Shown here: one piece after another, positions 10,254-20,283 of the stretch
Position numbering within the stretch: the stretch's first letter is position 1
Layout: every line of letters starts with the position of its first letter
Assembly (NCBI GenBank): GCA_900316565.1
Contig: ONDK01000001.1
Location: 32,664 to 96,663, forward strand
Origin: an uncultured Prevotella sp.
GTDB lineage: Bacteria > Bacteroidota > Bacteroidia > Bacteroidales > Bacteroidaceae
Direction of reading: 5' to 3'
Length of the DNA: 64,000 nucleotides
Program-made: the position numbers and the translations under genes
Notes under the pieces: generated by a model
The model's input: only the letters and a program-made list of their open reading frames with translations
What the model was told of the DNA's origin: nothing
The model's database searches: none

Positions 10254-11644
10254 GAGACAATACTTACAAGACATTCCTGTTGACGGTGCTTGTCATCGTT
10301 TTACTCTTTGCCCTACATTTTCTCCCGTCTTTCTCCGTCTTCGGCATGAAGTTGAGAAAGATAAATATTTTAAGTCAGATAATAACTTTCCCAGGGGACA
10401 ACGAGACAATAGATGTTATCCCCAAGCCCAAGGACCCAAAGCAAATACAAGCTCGAAGTAAGAACGGAAAACTTTTGGACTTCAAGGAAATATGGCCAAA
10501 GGGCGTTCAGCCAGTCCTCGATTACAGCGAAGGCAATGGTGGTGGTATGGACCACTTTTATGCCATGGTCGATTCAGCGGCAAGGCACAAGCTTAAAGGA
10601 CGGCCGGTACGTGTGGCCTACTATGGCGACAGCTTCATCGAAAGCGACATACTTGTCGCTGACCTCCGTGAGATGCTGCAGTCGAAATACGGCGGAAACG
10701 GAGTGGGATGGATTGATGCCGGTAATGACTTGGAACAGTATAAGCGCTCGATAAAGGCAACGTTCTCCGGTATAACGGAACACATGGTGATGAAGAAGAA
10801 CGGATACAACGTGACCATGGCGGGCATCGCCGAGCGCTATTACACCACCAATGGGTCGGCTTCGCTTATCCTTACCGGTACAAAAGAATATCCGCATTCC
10901 GCTACATGGAAGAATTCCAGAATGTACTTCCGCACCAATAGTAACACTTCCATTGACGTAAAAACTGACAAGAAGTCATGGCTCTCAAAGTCCTTCACAA
11001 GCTCACCGGCCCTTCAGGTATTTGAGGAGACCGGGCTCACCGGAGAGGTGCGTTATCAGTTTAAGGGCTCGCCGGTGCTCTTTGGTGCGGCTCTGGAAAC
11101 TGACGGCGGACTGGTTATTGACAACTTCAGCATGCGCGGCTCTACGGGAGCATCACTCGCGGACCTGCCGGACGGCACTCTGGACGAGTTCTATAGGCAA
11201 AGGCCTTACGACCTTATTGTCCTTCAGTTCGGTGTTAATGCCGTTGATGCCAATTCCACCGATAAGGACATGCACGACTATCTCGCGAAGATGAAGAGCG
11301 TAATAAGGAAATTCCGCCGTTGCTTCCCTGAGGCAAGCATCCTCGTGGTCAGCACACCTGACCGTGGAAGTAAAGAGGGTGGGGCAACAATGCCTAACAT
11401 TAAGGCTCTTGAAGGCTATCAGAAAGAACTTGCGGCAGAGGAGAGAGTTGGCTTCTACAGTCTTTTCCATGCTATGGGCGGTGATGGCTCCATGGCAAGG
11501 CTCCACGACAAAGGTATGAGCTCAGCCGACTATGTGCATGTCAGCCATGGCGGTGGCAAGATTATTGCTCGCCAGATGTTTAACTCTCTTGTTGCCGGAG
11601 AAAATAACTATCTGCGTCGGAGAAAGATGGAGGAAGAGCCATAA
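10250..11644 (+). CDS. Membrane-anchored SGNH/GDSL hydrolase-like protein
   Basis: A 464-residue protein with an N-terminal membrane segment (about 8-28, TFLLTVLVIVLLFALHFLPS) and a large extracytoplasmic part. YYGDSFIESD near residue 125 is the GDS nucleophile block. VLQFGVNAVD near residue 325 is the block that usually reads GxND (here GVNA, lacking the Asp). VHVSHGGGKI near the end supplies a candidate catalytic His. Related Bacteroidetes proteins resemble carbohydrate or peptidoglycan O-acetyl esterases; substrate assignment here is inference. It overlaps the TetR gene by 4 bases. Confidence 0.75.
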   Translation: MRDNTYKTFLLTVLVIVLLFALHFLPSFSVFGMKLRKINILSQIITFPGDNETIDVIPKPKDPKQIQARSKNGKLLDFKEIWPKGVQPVLDYSEGNGGGMDHFYAMVDSAARHKLKGRPVRVAYYGDSFIESDILVADLREMLQSKYGGNGVGWIDAGNDLEQYKRSIKATFSGITEHMVMKKNGYNVTMAGIAERYYTTNGSASLILTGTKEYPHSATWKNSRMYFRTNSNTSIDVKTDKKSWLSKSFTSSPALQVFEETGLTGEVRYQFKGSPVLFGAALETDGGLVIDNFSMRGSTGASLADLPDGTLDEFYRQRPYDLIVLQFGVNAVDANSTDKDMHDYLAKMKSVIRKFRRCFPEASILVVSTPDRGSKEGGATMPNIKALEGYQKELAAEERVGFYSLFHAMGGDGSMARLHDKGMSSADYVHVSHGGGKIIARQMFNSLVAGENNYLRRRKMEEEP

Positions 11645-11653
11645 TATGTAATT

Positions 11654-11670
11654 CCAATTCCAAAAATTGG
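11654..11670 (+). terminator. Weak hairpin after the SGNH hydrolase gene
   Basis: CCAATT (11654-11659) and AATTGG (11665-11670) can pair with a 5-base loop, 10 bases past the stop. The following bases are only moderately T-rich, so terminator function is uncertain. A second dyad, CTCCTC/GAGGAG, lies at 11711-11728. Nothing else is seen in 11645-11845. Confidence 0.35.
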
Positions 11671-11841
11671 TTACTTTCATCCCATTATTTAAGGAATTAA
11701 AGATAATTAGCTCCTCCATGTAGAGGAGACCATACTGCAGCTATTTGGCGTAAGGATCGGGTAAACTACATCCTTACATTGGCAGAGAATGCCTGCATCT
11801 GTTTATAATCACGTAATAAGTAAGTTCAGGGACTTGAATAA

Positions 11842-11878
11842 TTAAAAAATGCGTGCAACTTCCAGAGTTGCACGCATT
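11842..11878 (-). terminator. Rho-independent terminator of valS
   Basis: AATGCGTGCAAC (11848-11859) pairs with GTTGCACGCATT (11867-11878) over 12 bp with a 7-base loop. On the minus strand the stem is followed by a T run (11845-11850 region). It lies just past the valS stop. Confidence 0.9.
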
Positions 11879-11911
11879 GTAAATAGTTTTTAATCGATGT
11901 GACTGTAGGCG

Positions 11912-14617
11912 TTATTTCTTTCTAAGTTCTTCGATGCTAGCCTTGATGGCTGCAATCTTCTCCTCGGCATCACTTTTCTTCTTGCGCTCGCGTGCCACCA
12001 CAGCTTCTGGAGCGTGTGAGATAAAGTTCTCATTAGAGAGTTTCTTGTTGACACCAGTGAGGAAACCCTCGAGATGCTGCAGTTCTTTTTTAGCTTTCTC
12101 AATCTCTGCCTTAACATCAATGAGGTCTCCGACGGGAACAGCAAACTCCTCAACACCGACCATAAAGGCACTTGCATCGCTGGACTTCTCCTCGACGACG
12201 TTGATTGCCTTGAGGTTTGCAATCTTCTCAATTACACTGTTGAACGCCTCAAAAATATTTTGCTTTACGGCATCGAGTTCCAATTTTACCTTCGGTGCGA
12301 TATTCTTCTGGTTACGTACGGCGCGTACACCGGCCACAACTTCTTTGATGTTCTCGAATGTGCTGACGAGCTTTCTGTCCTCATCCGATGGTTCTGAGAT
12401 ATGAAGTTCGGCCAGCATGATGCTGCCTCCGTCCTCTCTGTCGTAGATATGCTGCCAGAGTTCCTCGGTGATGAAAGGCATGAACGGGTGTAGCATCTTC
12501 AGAAGAGTGTCGAAGAAGCGCAGTGTGGCATCGTATGTAGTCTTGTCGATAGGAGCCTGCACGCCATCGTTATATTCAGGCTTAACCATCTCCAGATACC
12601 ATGCCGAGAACTCATCCCAGAAGAGACGGTAGACGGTCATCAGTGCTTCCGAGATACGATACTGTCGGAACTGCTCATTCATCTCCTTATTGACAACCTT
12701 CAGCTTAGCGTCAAACCACTCCACGGCAATTCTATTTACCTCCGGCTGTTCTACGTCGGCGGTCTTCCAGCCCTTTACCAGACGGAAGGCGTTCCAAATC
12801 TTGTTGTTGAAGTTACGTCCTTGCTCGCAGAGGCTCTCGTCGAAGAGGATGTCATTACCGGCTGGTGCAGAGAGCATCATTCCCATACGCACTCCGTCGG
12901 CGCCGTACTGCTCGATGAGCTTTATGGGGTCGGGAGAGTTTCCTAGCGACTTACTCATCTTCCGTCCCAACTTGTCTCGGACGATACCTGTGAAGTAGAC
13001 GTGCTTGAACGGATAGGTATGGCGGTACTCATAGCCTGCCATAATCATTCTTGCTACCCAGAAGAAGATGATATCCGGACCGGTAACAAGGTCGGAAGTC
13101 GGATAATAGTAGTTGATATCAGCGTTATCCGGGTTGTTTATTCCGTCGAAAACAGATATCGGCCACAGCCAGCTTGAGAACCAAGTGTCTAGGCAGTCGC
13201 TCTCTTGCTCCAGGTCCTCCGCCTTCACGTCGGCGTTGATCTTCTTTGCCAGTGTCAGTGCCTTCTTGCTGTCCTCAGCCACAACGAACTGCTTGCGTCC
13301 TTCCTTGTCGCGGAAGTAGTAAGCTGGGATACGGTGTCCCCACCACAGCTGACGTGAGATACACCAGTCCTTAATGTTCTCCAGCCAGTGGCGGTAGGTG
13401 TTCTTGTATTTCTTCGGATAGAACTCTATCTCATCGTTCATTACTGGTGGCAGTGCTATGTCTGCGAAGTGCTGCATCTTCAGGAACCACTGTGTGGAGA
13501 GTTTTGGCTCTATAGGCACGTTAGTACGCTCAGAGAAGCCTACCTTGTTGTCGTAGTCCTCCACCTTCTCCATCAGAGCGGCCTTCTCAAGGTCTATGGC
13601 AATCTGCTTGCGCACATCCATACGGTCCTGGCCGACGTACATGCCGGCGGCCTCAGAGATGGTGCCGTCATCATTGAAGATGTCGATAGTCTCCAGATGG
13701 TGCTTCAGTCCGAGGGCATGGTCGTTGACGTCGTGTGCCGGTGTTACTTTCAGACATCCTGTACCAAATTGAATGTCGACGTATGAGTCCTCGATGACCG
13801 GTATGACACGGTTTACGAGTGGTACTATGACGTGGAGGCCCTTGAGCCATGTGTTCTTGACATCCTCCGGGTTTATACACATTGCCGAGTCGCCCATGAT
13901 GGTCTCTGGGCGTGTGGTGGCCACAACAGCGTAGTAGCCTTTTGCGTCCTTATGCATCACGTTCCCATCGTCCTTACGGCTGACCTTCTGCTGGTCCTCC
14001 TCAGCGACGTAGTATTTCAGGTAGTAGAGCTTTGAGTGCTCGTCCTTGTATATCACCTCCTCGTCGGAGAGAGCAGTCTGTGCTTTCGGGTCCCAGTTGA
14101 CCATTCTTACACCACGGTAGATATATCCTTTGTTGTAGAGGTCTACGAAAACCTTTATGACACCCTTTGTGCGTGTCTCGTCCATGGTGAATGCCGTGCG
14201 GTCCCAGTCGCAGGAACATCCCAGCTTACGGAGCTGCTTGAGGATGATACCTCCGTGCTCGTGTGTCCAGTCCCATGCATGTTCGAGGAATTGCTCGCGT
14301 GTGAGGTCCGTTTTCTTGATACCCTGCTCGGCGAGCTTTCCCACCACCTTTGCCTCTGTAGCTATGGAAGCATGGTCGGTGCCCGGTACCCAGCATGCGT
14401 TCTTGCCCTCCATACGTGCGCGGCGTACGAGGATATCCTGTATCGTATTGTTGAGCATGTGGCCCATGTGGAGCACGCCGGTAACGTTTGGTGGCGGGAT
14501 GACTATTGTATAGGGTTCGCGTCCATCCGGCTTCGACGAGAACATCTTGTGGTCGAGCCAGTACTGATACCATTTCGACTCCACGGCCTGTGGGTCATAC
14601 TTGCTTGCTAATTCCAT
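11912..14617 (-). CDS. valS: Valyl-tRNA synthetase
   Basis: A class I aminoacyl-tRNA synthetase of 901 residues that charges tRNA-Val. The HIGH signature reads HMGH ([18 protein letters not shown], about residue 45). The KMSKS signature is exact ([14 protein letters not shown], about residue 545). The connective (editing) domain lies between them and contains [12 protein letters not shown]. The C-terminal end carries the anticodon-binding domain and the long coiled-coil arm typical of ValRS (about 835-901, rich in Lys/Glu). It is a single gene with its own promoter (14660-14690) and terminator. Confidence 0.97.
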   Translation of the reverse strand: MELASKYDPQAVESKWYQYWLDHKMFSSKPDGREPYTIVIPPPNVTGVLHMGHMLNNTIQDILVRRARMEGKNACWVPGTDHASIATEAKVVGKLAEQGIKKTDLTREQFLEHAWDWTHEHGGIILKQLRKLGCSCDWDRTAFTMDETRTKGVIKVFVDLYNKGYIYRGVRMVNWDPKAQTALSDEEVIYKDEHSKLYYLKYYVAEEDQQKVSRKDDGNVMHKDAKGYYAVVATTRPETIMGDSAMCINPEDVKNTWLKGLHVIVPLVNRVIPVIEDSYVDIQFGTGCLKVTPAHDVNDHALGLKHHLETIDIFNDDGTISEAAGMYVGQDRMDVRKQIAIDLEKAALMEKVEDYDNKVGFSERTNVPIEPKLSTQWFLKMQHFADIALPPVMNDEIEFYPKKYKNTYRHWLENIKDWCISRQLWWGHRIPAYYFRDKEGRKQFVVAEDSKKALTLAKKINADVKAEDLEQESDCLDTWFSSWLWPISVFDGINNPDNADINYYYPTSDLVTGPDIIFFWVARMIMAGYEYRHTYPFKHVYFTGIVRDKLGRKMSKSLGNSPDPIKLIEQYGADGVRMGMMLSAPAGNDILFDESLCEQGRNFNNKIWNAFRLVKGWKTADVEQPEVNRIAVEWFDAKLKVVNKEMNEQFRQYRISEALMTVYRLFWDEFSAWYLEMVKPEYNDGVQAPIDKTTYDATLRFFDTLLKMLHPFMPFITEELWQHIYDREDGGSIMLAELHISEPSDEDRKLVSTFENIKEVVAGVRAVRNQKNIAPKVKLELDAVKQNIFEAFNSVIEKIANLKAINVVEEKSSDASAFMVGVEEFAVPVGDLIDVKAEIEKAKKELQHLEGFLTGVNKKLSNENFISHAPEAVVARERKKKSDAEEKIAAIKASIEELRKK

Positions 14618-14659
14618 TGTCTATAGTTGTTTTTCTTTTGTTGTCCTTAAAAACGTTTG

Positions 14660-14690
14660 CAAAGGTACTGAAAATGAGTTGAAAAGCAAA
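14660..14690 (-). promoter_or_regulatory. Full Bacteroidetes promoter for valS
   Basis: On the minus strand TTTG (14687-14690), 19 bases, then TACCTTTG (14660-14667) match the consensus exactly. The -7 box lies 43 bases before the valS ATG. Confidence 0.85.
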
Positions 14691-14824
14691 GGAAACGTCA
14701 GACTTTTCTGCATCATGTGACCCTTTGTGGGGATGAACTTTAATTTTCTGCTTAGTGTCCGTGGCCTCGCTAATGAATTTACCAGTTTTTCCTTTTTGGG
14801 GGAGTTAGAGGGTCTTGTGGGGTG

Positions 14825-16372
14825 TCAGCTTCTGAACGCTTCAAGATTTTTATATTTTCTTACCTTCATCCGTCTGACGATATTCCTAAGCCAGAGGGGA
14901 TTAAGAATGATGAACAGAAGACCCACGGAGGACATGAGGATGGTGGTTGCAGTACATCCGAAGAAACCCTCCACAAGGATGATTACAGACATCTGCACAG
15001 AGAAGATTATCAGCGAGGTGACCATCTGTGTGAAGTTGTTCAATGCTGAGTGCTTTCCCGTCGCCTTCTCATTGAGGGAATATGATGTGTTGTTGTATAC
15101 GGCGAGCTGGAAGTATCCAAAATTTGTCAGACCTGCCGCAAACAGGGCATAGGCCAGGAGCTCCGTGAGTTTCATCACACCGGTGAAGACTGTCGGAAGA
15201 AGGGCTGCGAGGGGTATGATGAGGAGGGCTACGAATAATACGTATTTTCCTTTCAGGATGTTGTAGAGATTGTCGGGGTGTACTGCTATGCAGTCGATGT
15301 AGTTGCCCTCATAGCACATAATTTTGACGAGGATCATTGCCGCAAAAGTATTGAAGCTGTAAATCATCCAGAATATCCGGGAGATGCGGTCATCGAAGAT
15401 GTCTGTGAACGACAATAACGCACCAGCCCCGATAATCATTGCCACAGAAGAGAAAAAAGTCTTCCTCAGGTTCTTGTTTCTGAAGAGACTTATTATCTCC
15501 AGGCGGATACACGCTCTCGTCATACTCCCTGCGCTGAGGAAAGAAACCGACGTAGAGAGTAGGGAAGAAAGAAGTCGCATCCTGCTTCCCGAAGATGTCC
15601 TCACCGTTATCTCATCTCTGACAAGAGAATGCTGCACCGTTCTGTTGATGAGGAAGAACAGTGCCAGCGTGCCAGCCAGTGCCGACCATAACACAAGTTG
15701 ATGGACCGAGAGCCACTGTCCTATGGAAGCATAGAAATCACAGAAGGAGTTGATGCCGCCCTTGCCTACAAAGAACGGTATGGCTTCAATGGCATAGACC
15801 CCGCCCGCCAGTATCCACCACAGAAGGTTTGTGCCGGTAAGGGCCCTGACGAGAAGATGCCATTGGCTGTTTATCTCAATGACGAGTTGTAATGCAAGGT
15901 GGAAACCGAATAAAGCTACGAGCCCGTAACGTGGGAGCACGGTGATGACTCCTATTGGCAGGAAGAAAGCCTGAAGCAGGAGATTGTACGGACTCAGAAG
16001 ATCTTCGATAAGAAGACAGTCGGTACAGGAATACTTCGACAATGGCAAAAGAAGATATGGCCTTACTTCTTGTACCGGCATCTTCCGGAAGACAAACCGG
16101 AAGATGAAGTCGGCCACCATAACGAACGGCACTATACCGGAGGTGAACTCATAAGCGTTTACGGACTTGTCGTCAACGAGAATGAACGCCATCATCAGTC
16201 CTACGAAGGCAAGGTATACGATTGCCATGGCCGTTATCACCCAGATAAATATCTTTGCAGCCTTGCCCTCTCCGCTGAGGACGTTGCGCCTTGTGGCCAG
16301 CATTCTGTGATGGTGGAGCAATGACAGTGTGGCGCGAAATCCAAGACATTGCCCTGTGGTGTTTTCTCTCAT
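14825..16372 (-). CDS. DUF5687-type polytopic membrane protein (ABC exporter permease-like)
   Basis: About 515 residues with many hydrophobic segments (for example IFIWVITAMAIVYLAFVGLM and the C-terminal TILMSSVGLLFIILNPLWL). The pattern matches the Bacteroidetes DUF5687 family, usually regarded as permease subunits of ABC-2-like exporters. A TTG at 16396 is in frame, but ATG 16372 (MRENTTGQCLGF) was taken as start. The customary neighbour, an ABC ATP-binding subunit, is not next to it; upstream on the same strand are the LolA-like and ftsK genes. The transported substrate is unknown. Confidence 0.75.
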   Translation of the reverse strand: MRENTTGQCLGFRATLSLLHHHRMLATRRNVLSGEGKAAKIFIWVITAMAIVYLAFVGLMMAFILVDDKSVNAYEFTSGIVPFVMVADFIFRFVFRKMPVQEVRPYLLLPLSKYSCTDCLLIEDLLSPYNLLLQAFFLPIGVITVLPRYGLVALFGFHLALQLVIEINSQWHLLVRALTGTNLLWWILAGGVYAIEAIPFFVGKGGINSFCDFYASIGQWLSVHQLVLWSALAGTLALFFLINRTVQHSLVRDEITVRTSSGSRMRLLSSLLSTSVSFLSAGSMTRACIRLEIISLFRNKNLRKTFFSSVAMIIGAGALLSFTDIFDDRISRIFWMIYSFNTFAAMILVKIMCYEGNYIDCIAVHPDNLYNILKGKYVLFVALLIIPLAALLPTVFTGVMKLTELLAYALFAAGLTNFGYFQLAVYNNTSYSLNEKATGKHSALNNFTQMVTSLIIFSVQMSVIILVEGFFGCTATTILMSSVGLLFIILNPLWLRNIVRRMKVRKYKNLEAFRS

Positions 16373-16413
16373 AGGCGTAGCATCCGCTAAGACCAATGAC
16401 TTATATCGTTATG

Positions 16414-17028
16414 TTATCTCAAATCGACAATCTCCGCATTTGGGAACGCCCTCTTGTTGAACTCGAAAGTGGAATTAGGGATGTTGCGTGTGCGGAAACC
16501 TGAAAGGGTTATCGTCGTCCATGTCTTTCCCTGCCGCATCCTTATCTTCGTGGGATGATAGTTGTGGGAGATGGTTATATAAGCCTCCTGGATGGAACGT
16601 CCCGGATGTATCGCCTTGAGGTGGACCTCATACTGTCCTCTGTCCGTCATACTCAGAGCGTATCCGCTCTTGTAGAGGGAGAGGAACTTATAAGGGTTGG
16701 CTGTCATCTGCTGTGCATCGTTGGGCCTTGACACAGTAACTTCGTTGGTGGAGCGGGTGTAGGTCCACTGTGTATTGCCATTGTTCCATACCTTCACGTT
16801 TGGCGTAGAAGCATAGAACTTATTGCCTTTTGCCGACACCGTGCCCGATGTAGCGCCCAGACTCTTGTTGGATATTGTGAAGTTGGCTGTGGCGCCGCCT
16901 TTGCCCATGATAAGGGATGCAGTCCTGTCGAGCACCTGACGGGCGCGGCCCGCATTCTGCGCATGCAATGGCATACAGAAGGCAAAGAGTGTTACCGCAA
17001 TAATAAATGTAAAGAATATTTTCTTCAT
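16414..17028 (-). CDS. LolA-like outer-membrane lipoprotein carrier
   Basis: A 204-residue periplasmic protein with a clear signal peptide (MKKIFFTFIIAVTLFAFCMP then LHAQ). The body is beta-rich: TANFTISNKS, then WTYTRSTNEVTVSRP, and the C-terminal TFEFNKRAFPNAEIVDLR, a segment typical of the LolA fold (…F.FNKRAYP.AEIIDLR in Bacteroidetes relatives). LolA chaperones lipoproteins from the inner to the outer membrane. It starts 7 bases after the ftsK stop, so the two genes are cotranscribed. Confidence 0.85.
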   Translation of the reverse strand: MKKIFFTFIIAVTLFAFCMPLHAQNAGRARQVLDRTASLIMGKGGATANFTISNKSLGATSGTVSAKGNKFYASTPNVKVWNNGNTQWTYTRSTNEVTVSRPNDAQQMTANPYKFLSLYKSGYALSMTDRGQYEVHLKAIHPGRSIQEAYITISHNYHPTKIRMRQGKTWTTITLSGFRTRNIPNSTFEFNKRAFPNAEIVDLR

Positions 17029-17035
17029 GTTTCCT

Positions 17036-19468
17036 TTAGTTATTTAGTTGACTGAGAAGGGTGTTGAGGGTGTTCTCGTCGCTGATAAGCACTTCGCGGG
17101 GCTTACTGCCCTGTGCCTCACCTACGATGCCAGCCTTCTGGAGCTGGTCCATGAGACGTCCGGCACGGTTGTAGCCTATGGAGAAGTGACGCTGAATCTT
17201 ACTTGTTGAGCCCTGCTGTGTTACTACGATCATCCGGGCGGCCTGCTCGAAGAGCGGGTCGAGGTTCTGTGAGTCTATGCTTCCGCCCTCACCGCCTTGT
17301 CCGTCCTCGACGGCAGGCTCCGGTATTACCATGGGCTCCACCGGTCCGGGCTGTTCTGCTATGAACTTAGAGATGGCCTCCACCTCTGGCGTGTCCACAA
17401 AGGCACACTGCACACGTGTGGGCTCATTGCCGTTGAGGTATAGCATATCTCCTCGTCCCACGAGTTGTTGTGCGCCAACCCTGTCGAGGATAACCTGTGA
17501 GTCGATGCGCGAGCCCACTCGGAAAGCTATTCGTCCCGGGAAGTTGGCCTTGATGGTACCGGTGATAATCTTCGTCGTAGGACGCTGTGTTGCGATAATC
17601 ATATGTATGCCCACGGCACGTGCCAGCTGTGCTATTCGTGTTATAGGCATCTCTATCTCCTTTCCCGCCGTCATGATAAGGTCTCCGAACTCATCGATGA
17701 TGACGACGATGTAAGGCATGAAAGCATGGCCTTCCTCCGGGTTGAGGTGATGGTTGAGGAATTTTTTGTTATATTCCTTTATGTTCCTGACACCAGCGTT
17801 CTTAAGCATGTCGTAGCGCTCGTCCATAAGCACACAGAGACCCTTCAGTGTCTTTACCACTTTCTGTACGTCGGTGATGATAGGCTCTTCCTCGTTCTCC
17901 TCCAGTGCTGCCATGAAATGACTGGCAATAGGTGAGTAGACGCTGAACTCCACCTTCTTAGGGTCTACGAGGACAATCTTGAGCTCATTAGGATGCTTCT
18001 TGTAGAGCAGTGACGTGATGATGGCGTTCAGACCTACCGACTTACCTTGTCCTGTGGCACCGGCGACGAGCAGATGCGGGATCTTCGCCAAGTCCACCAT
18101 AAACACCTCGTTGGTGATGGTTTTTCCCAGGGCTATAGGGAGTTCCATCTTCGACTCTGCGAACTTCTTCGAGTTCAGTATGCTCCACATAGAGACGATG
18201 TTTGCGTGCTCGTTAGGCACCTCAATACCTATTGTCCCCTTTCCTGGCATCGGCGCGATGATACGTATGCCCTTTGCTGCAAGGCTCAACGCAATGTCGT
18301 CCTCCAGGTTCTTAATCTTCGAGATGCGGATGCCCGGTGCCGGCGTAATCTCATAGAGCGTGATGGTCGGGCCCACCGTAGCCCGGATGGAGCGTATTTG
18401 CACGTCGAAATCGTTGAGGACCTTGATAATCTGGTCTTTCTTCATCTGAAGTTCGTCGTTGCGTACGAACGTCGTCATGTCGTCTGACGGATATTTCTTC
18501 AGCAAGTCGACACTGGGGAAATGCCAGTTAGTGAACGGCTCACGCGGGTTGATAGGTGTCATCTCCGTGGCACCGGAGACGTCCTTGCCGTCGGCACGCT
18601 CGTCTTTCTTTGTCTCGCCAATCTCCAGACCTATACCTTCAGCCTTGACATCGTCCTTCAATGGCTGCACGGCCTTAGGAGCTTCGACGGCGTCTTTTGT
18701 GCTGTTGTCCACAATGTCGAGGTCAATGACGTTAGGCTGTTGCTCCGCCTCCTGCTGCTGACCACTGTCGTCGGACTCAGGAGCATTGGCCTCCTGATCT
18801 TCGTTCTTGTTTCCAGATACGGTGAACTGCACCTTATTGGTGATGTAACCAATAGGGTTCATAAGCTTTCTTACAAAAGTGATGGTCTCCGAGGTGAGGT
18901 ATGTGACAAAGGCCAGGGCTACGATGATGAGCACGGCGATGAGCCCCGGACTGCCTATGAGCCCCTCGAACCACTGACAGATGAAGAGGCCGTGGTTTCC
19001 GCCGGGGTTGAAGATGCTGTCGCTCATCAGTGGCGTGATAAACTTGGCGAATGTCACCGACATCCACACCATGACGAGAGCCAGGCAGAAGAACCATTTC
19101 CAGAGGTTCAGCTTCGGATAAGCGCCCATGCACTTCAGTCCCCACATGAAGATGAATACCGGAATGAAGAATGCAGGGATGCCGAAACATTTGTTTATGA
19201 AGAAGTCTGACAACAGGGCTCCCAGACTGCCGCAGGCGTTCTGAAACTCCTTGCCACTGTTGAATATCTCATTTGGGCGCAGGTCGTCGACAAGACTCTG
19301 GTCGGCGGGCCCGGATGAGAAATAACTTATGAAGGCTATGATGAGGACAATGCCTATACATAGAAGTACGAAGCCGAAGATAAAGTTCGTCTTGTCATTG
19401 ATGATATTGTCAAGCCCAATCGCCTGGCTGAACGTCTTGCTCCGGCGGTCGGATTTTTTCTTTGCCAT
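17036..19468 (-). CDS. ftsK: DNA translocase FtsK/SpoIIIE
   Basis: An 810-residue septal DNA pump that clears chromosomes from the division plane. N-terminal membrane domain with about four segments (residues 25-210), an acidic linker (about 220-310), then the motor. The Walker A motif is GATGQGKSVGLNA, the Walker B VVIIDEFGDLIM, and RPTTKIITGTIKANFPGRIA is characteristic. The last 65 residues form the winged-helix gamma domain (SKIQRHFSIGYNRAGRLMDQ), which in the family reads KOPS-like polar sequences. A -7 box lies about 60 bases upstream. Confidence 0.96.
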   Translation of the reverse strand: MAKKKSDRRSKTFSQAIGLDNIINDKTNFIFGFVLLCIGIVLIIAFISYFSSGPADQSLVDDLRPNEIFNSGKEFQNACGSLGALLSDFFINKCFGIPAFFIPVFIFMWGLKCMGAYPKLNLWKWFFCLALVMVWMSVTFAKFITPLMSDSIFNPGGNHGLFICQWFEGLIGSPGLIAVLIIVALAFVTYLTSETITFVRKLMNPIGYITNKVQFTVSGNKNEDQEANAPESDDSGQQQEAEQQPNVIDLDIVDNSTKDAVEAPKAVQPLKDDVKAEGIGLEIGETKKDERADGKDVSGATEMTPINPREPFTNWHFPSVDLLKKYPSDDMTTFVRNDELQMKKDQIIKVLNDFDVQIRSIRATVGPTITLYEITPAPGIRISKIKNLEDDIALSLAAKGIRIIAPMPGKGTIGIEVPNEHANIVSMWSILNSKKFAESKMELPIALGKTITNEVFMVDLAKIPHLLVAGATGQGKSVGLNAIITSLLYKKHPNELKIVLVDPKKVEFSVYSPIASHFMAALEENEEEPIITDVQKVVKTLKGLCVLMDERYDMLKNAGVRNIKEYNKKFLNHHLNPEEGHAFMPYIVVIIDEFGDLIMTAGKEIEMPITRIAQLARAVGIHMIIATQRPTTKIITGTIKANFPGRIAFRVGSRIDSQVILDRVGAQQLVGRGDMLYLNGNEPTRVQCAFVDTPEVEAISKFIAEQPGPVEPMVIPEPAVEDGQGGEGGSIDSQNLDPLFEQAARMIVVTQQGSTSKIQRHFSIGYNRAGRLMDQLQKAGIVGEAQGSKPREVLISDENTLNTLLSQLNN

Positions 19469-19526
19469 AATTACTTTAATATCTGTTGGATTACTTGTTG
19501 CCGTCGGTCAGCCGGCAAACTTTCTG

Positions 19527-19534
19527 CAAAATTA
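19527..19534 (-). promoter_or_regulatory. -7 promoter element for ftsK
   Basis: On the minus strand the bases read TAATTTTG, a full match to TAnnTTTG, 59 bases before the ftsK ATG. No clear -33 TTTG is seen. Confidence 0.55.
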
Positions 19535-19578
19535 GTAAAAAAGCAGTAGATATAGACTATAAGTTCGTGATTTTTTTC

Positions 19579-19586
19579 TAATTTTG
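19579..19586 (+). promoter_or_regulatory. -7 promoter element for the RNase D-like gene
   Basis: TAATTTTG matches TAnnTTTG 23 bases before the ATG at 19609. It is back to back with the ftsK element in a 140-base divergent spacer. Confidence 0.55.
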
Positions 19587-19608
19587 CAAACTGAACATAA
19601 AAACAACA

Positions 19609-20283
19609 ATGACCAAAATAATATACAACAAGTTTGATAAGAAACAGATAGGCCAGCTGCCAAGGGTGCTCTTTGGTGGAAAGATAGTGGTTGTCTTGAC
19701 GGTCTCTGAGGCCGACAAGGCTGTGAAATACCTACTCTCACGCGACATCCTCGGCATCGACACTGAGACGCGTCCCGTCTTCCGCAAGGGACAGCACCAT
19801 AAGGTGGCCTTGCTTCAGGTCTCCGACCGAGACACCTGCTTTCTCTTCCGTCTCAACCGCATAGGCATGCCGAAGTCGGTACTGAAACTCCTTGAGGACA
19901 AGACCATCCCGAAGATAGGACTGTCGCTAGTCGACGATATGCTGATGCTGCATCACCGTGCGAAGTTCACCCCCGGGTATTTTATCGACTTGCAGAACTA
20001 CACCAAAGGGCTGGGTATTGAGGACCTGAGCCTTCAGAAGCTCTATGCCAATATCTTCCACCAGCGCATCTCCAAGCGGGAACAGCTGTCCAACTGGGAG
20101 AACGATGTTCTCACCGAGGCGCAGAAACGCTATGCTGCCACCGATGCCTGGACGTGCATCAACCTCTATGAGGAGATGAAGCGAATGAAGGAGAGTGGTG
20201 ATTATGAGTTGGTTACTGTTGATGAGACTATAGCGAAAACTGACAACAATGAAATACAAGACAATAAGACTGAAAAAAGGTAA
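19609..20283 (+). CDS. RNase D-like 3'-5' exonuclease domain protein
   Basis: A 224-residue single-domain DEDD exonuclease. ILGIDTETRPVF near residue 50 gives the first Asp/Glu pair. LSLVDDMLML and YFIDLQNY cover the middle Asp region. RYAATDAWTCINLYEEM near residue 185 gives the Y/D of motif III. It lacks the HRDC domains of full RNase D, so it is a shorter relative that trims RNA or DNA 3' ends. Its 3' end overlaps the RlmI-type gene by 35 bases, a strong sign of cotranscription and a link to RNA processing or modification. Confidence 0.85.
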   Translation: MTKIIYNKFDKKQIGQLPRVLFGGKIVVVLTVSEADKAVKYLLSRDILGIDTETRPVFRKGQHHKVALLQVSDRDTCFLFRLNRIGMPKSVLKLLEDKTIPKIGLSLVDDMLMLHHRAKFTPGYFIDLQNYTKGLGIEDLSLQKLYANIFHQRISKREQLSNWENDVLTEAQKRYAATDAWTCINLYEEMKRMKESGDYELVTVDETIAKTDNNEIQDNKTEKR

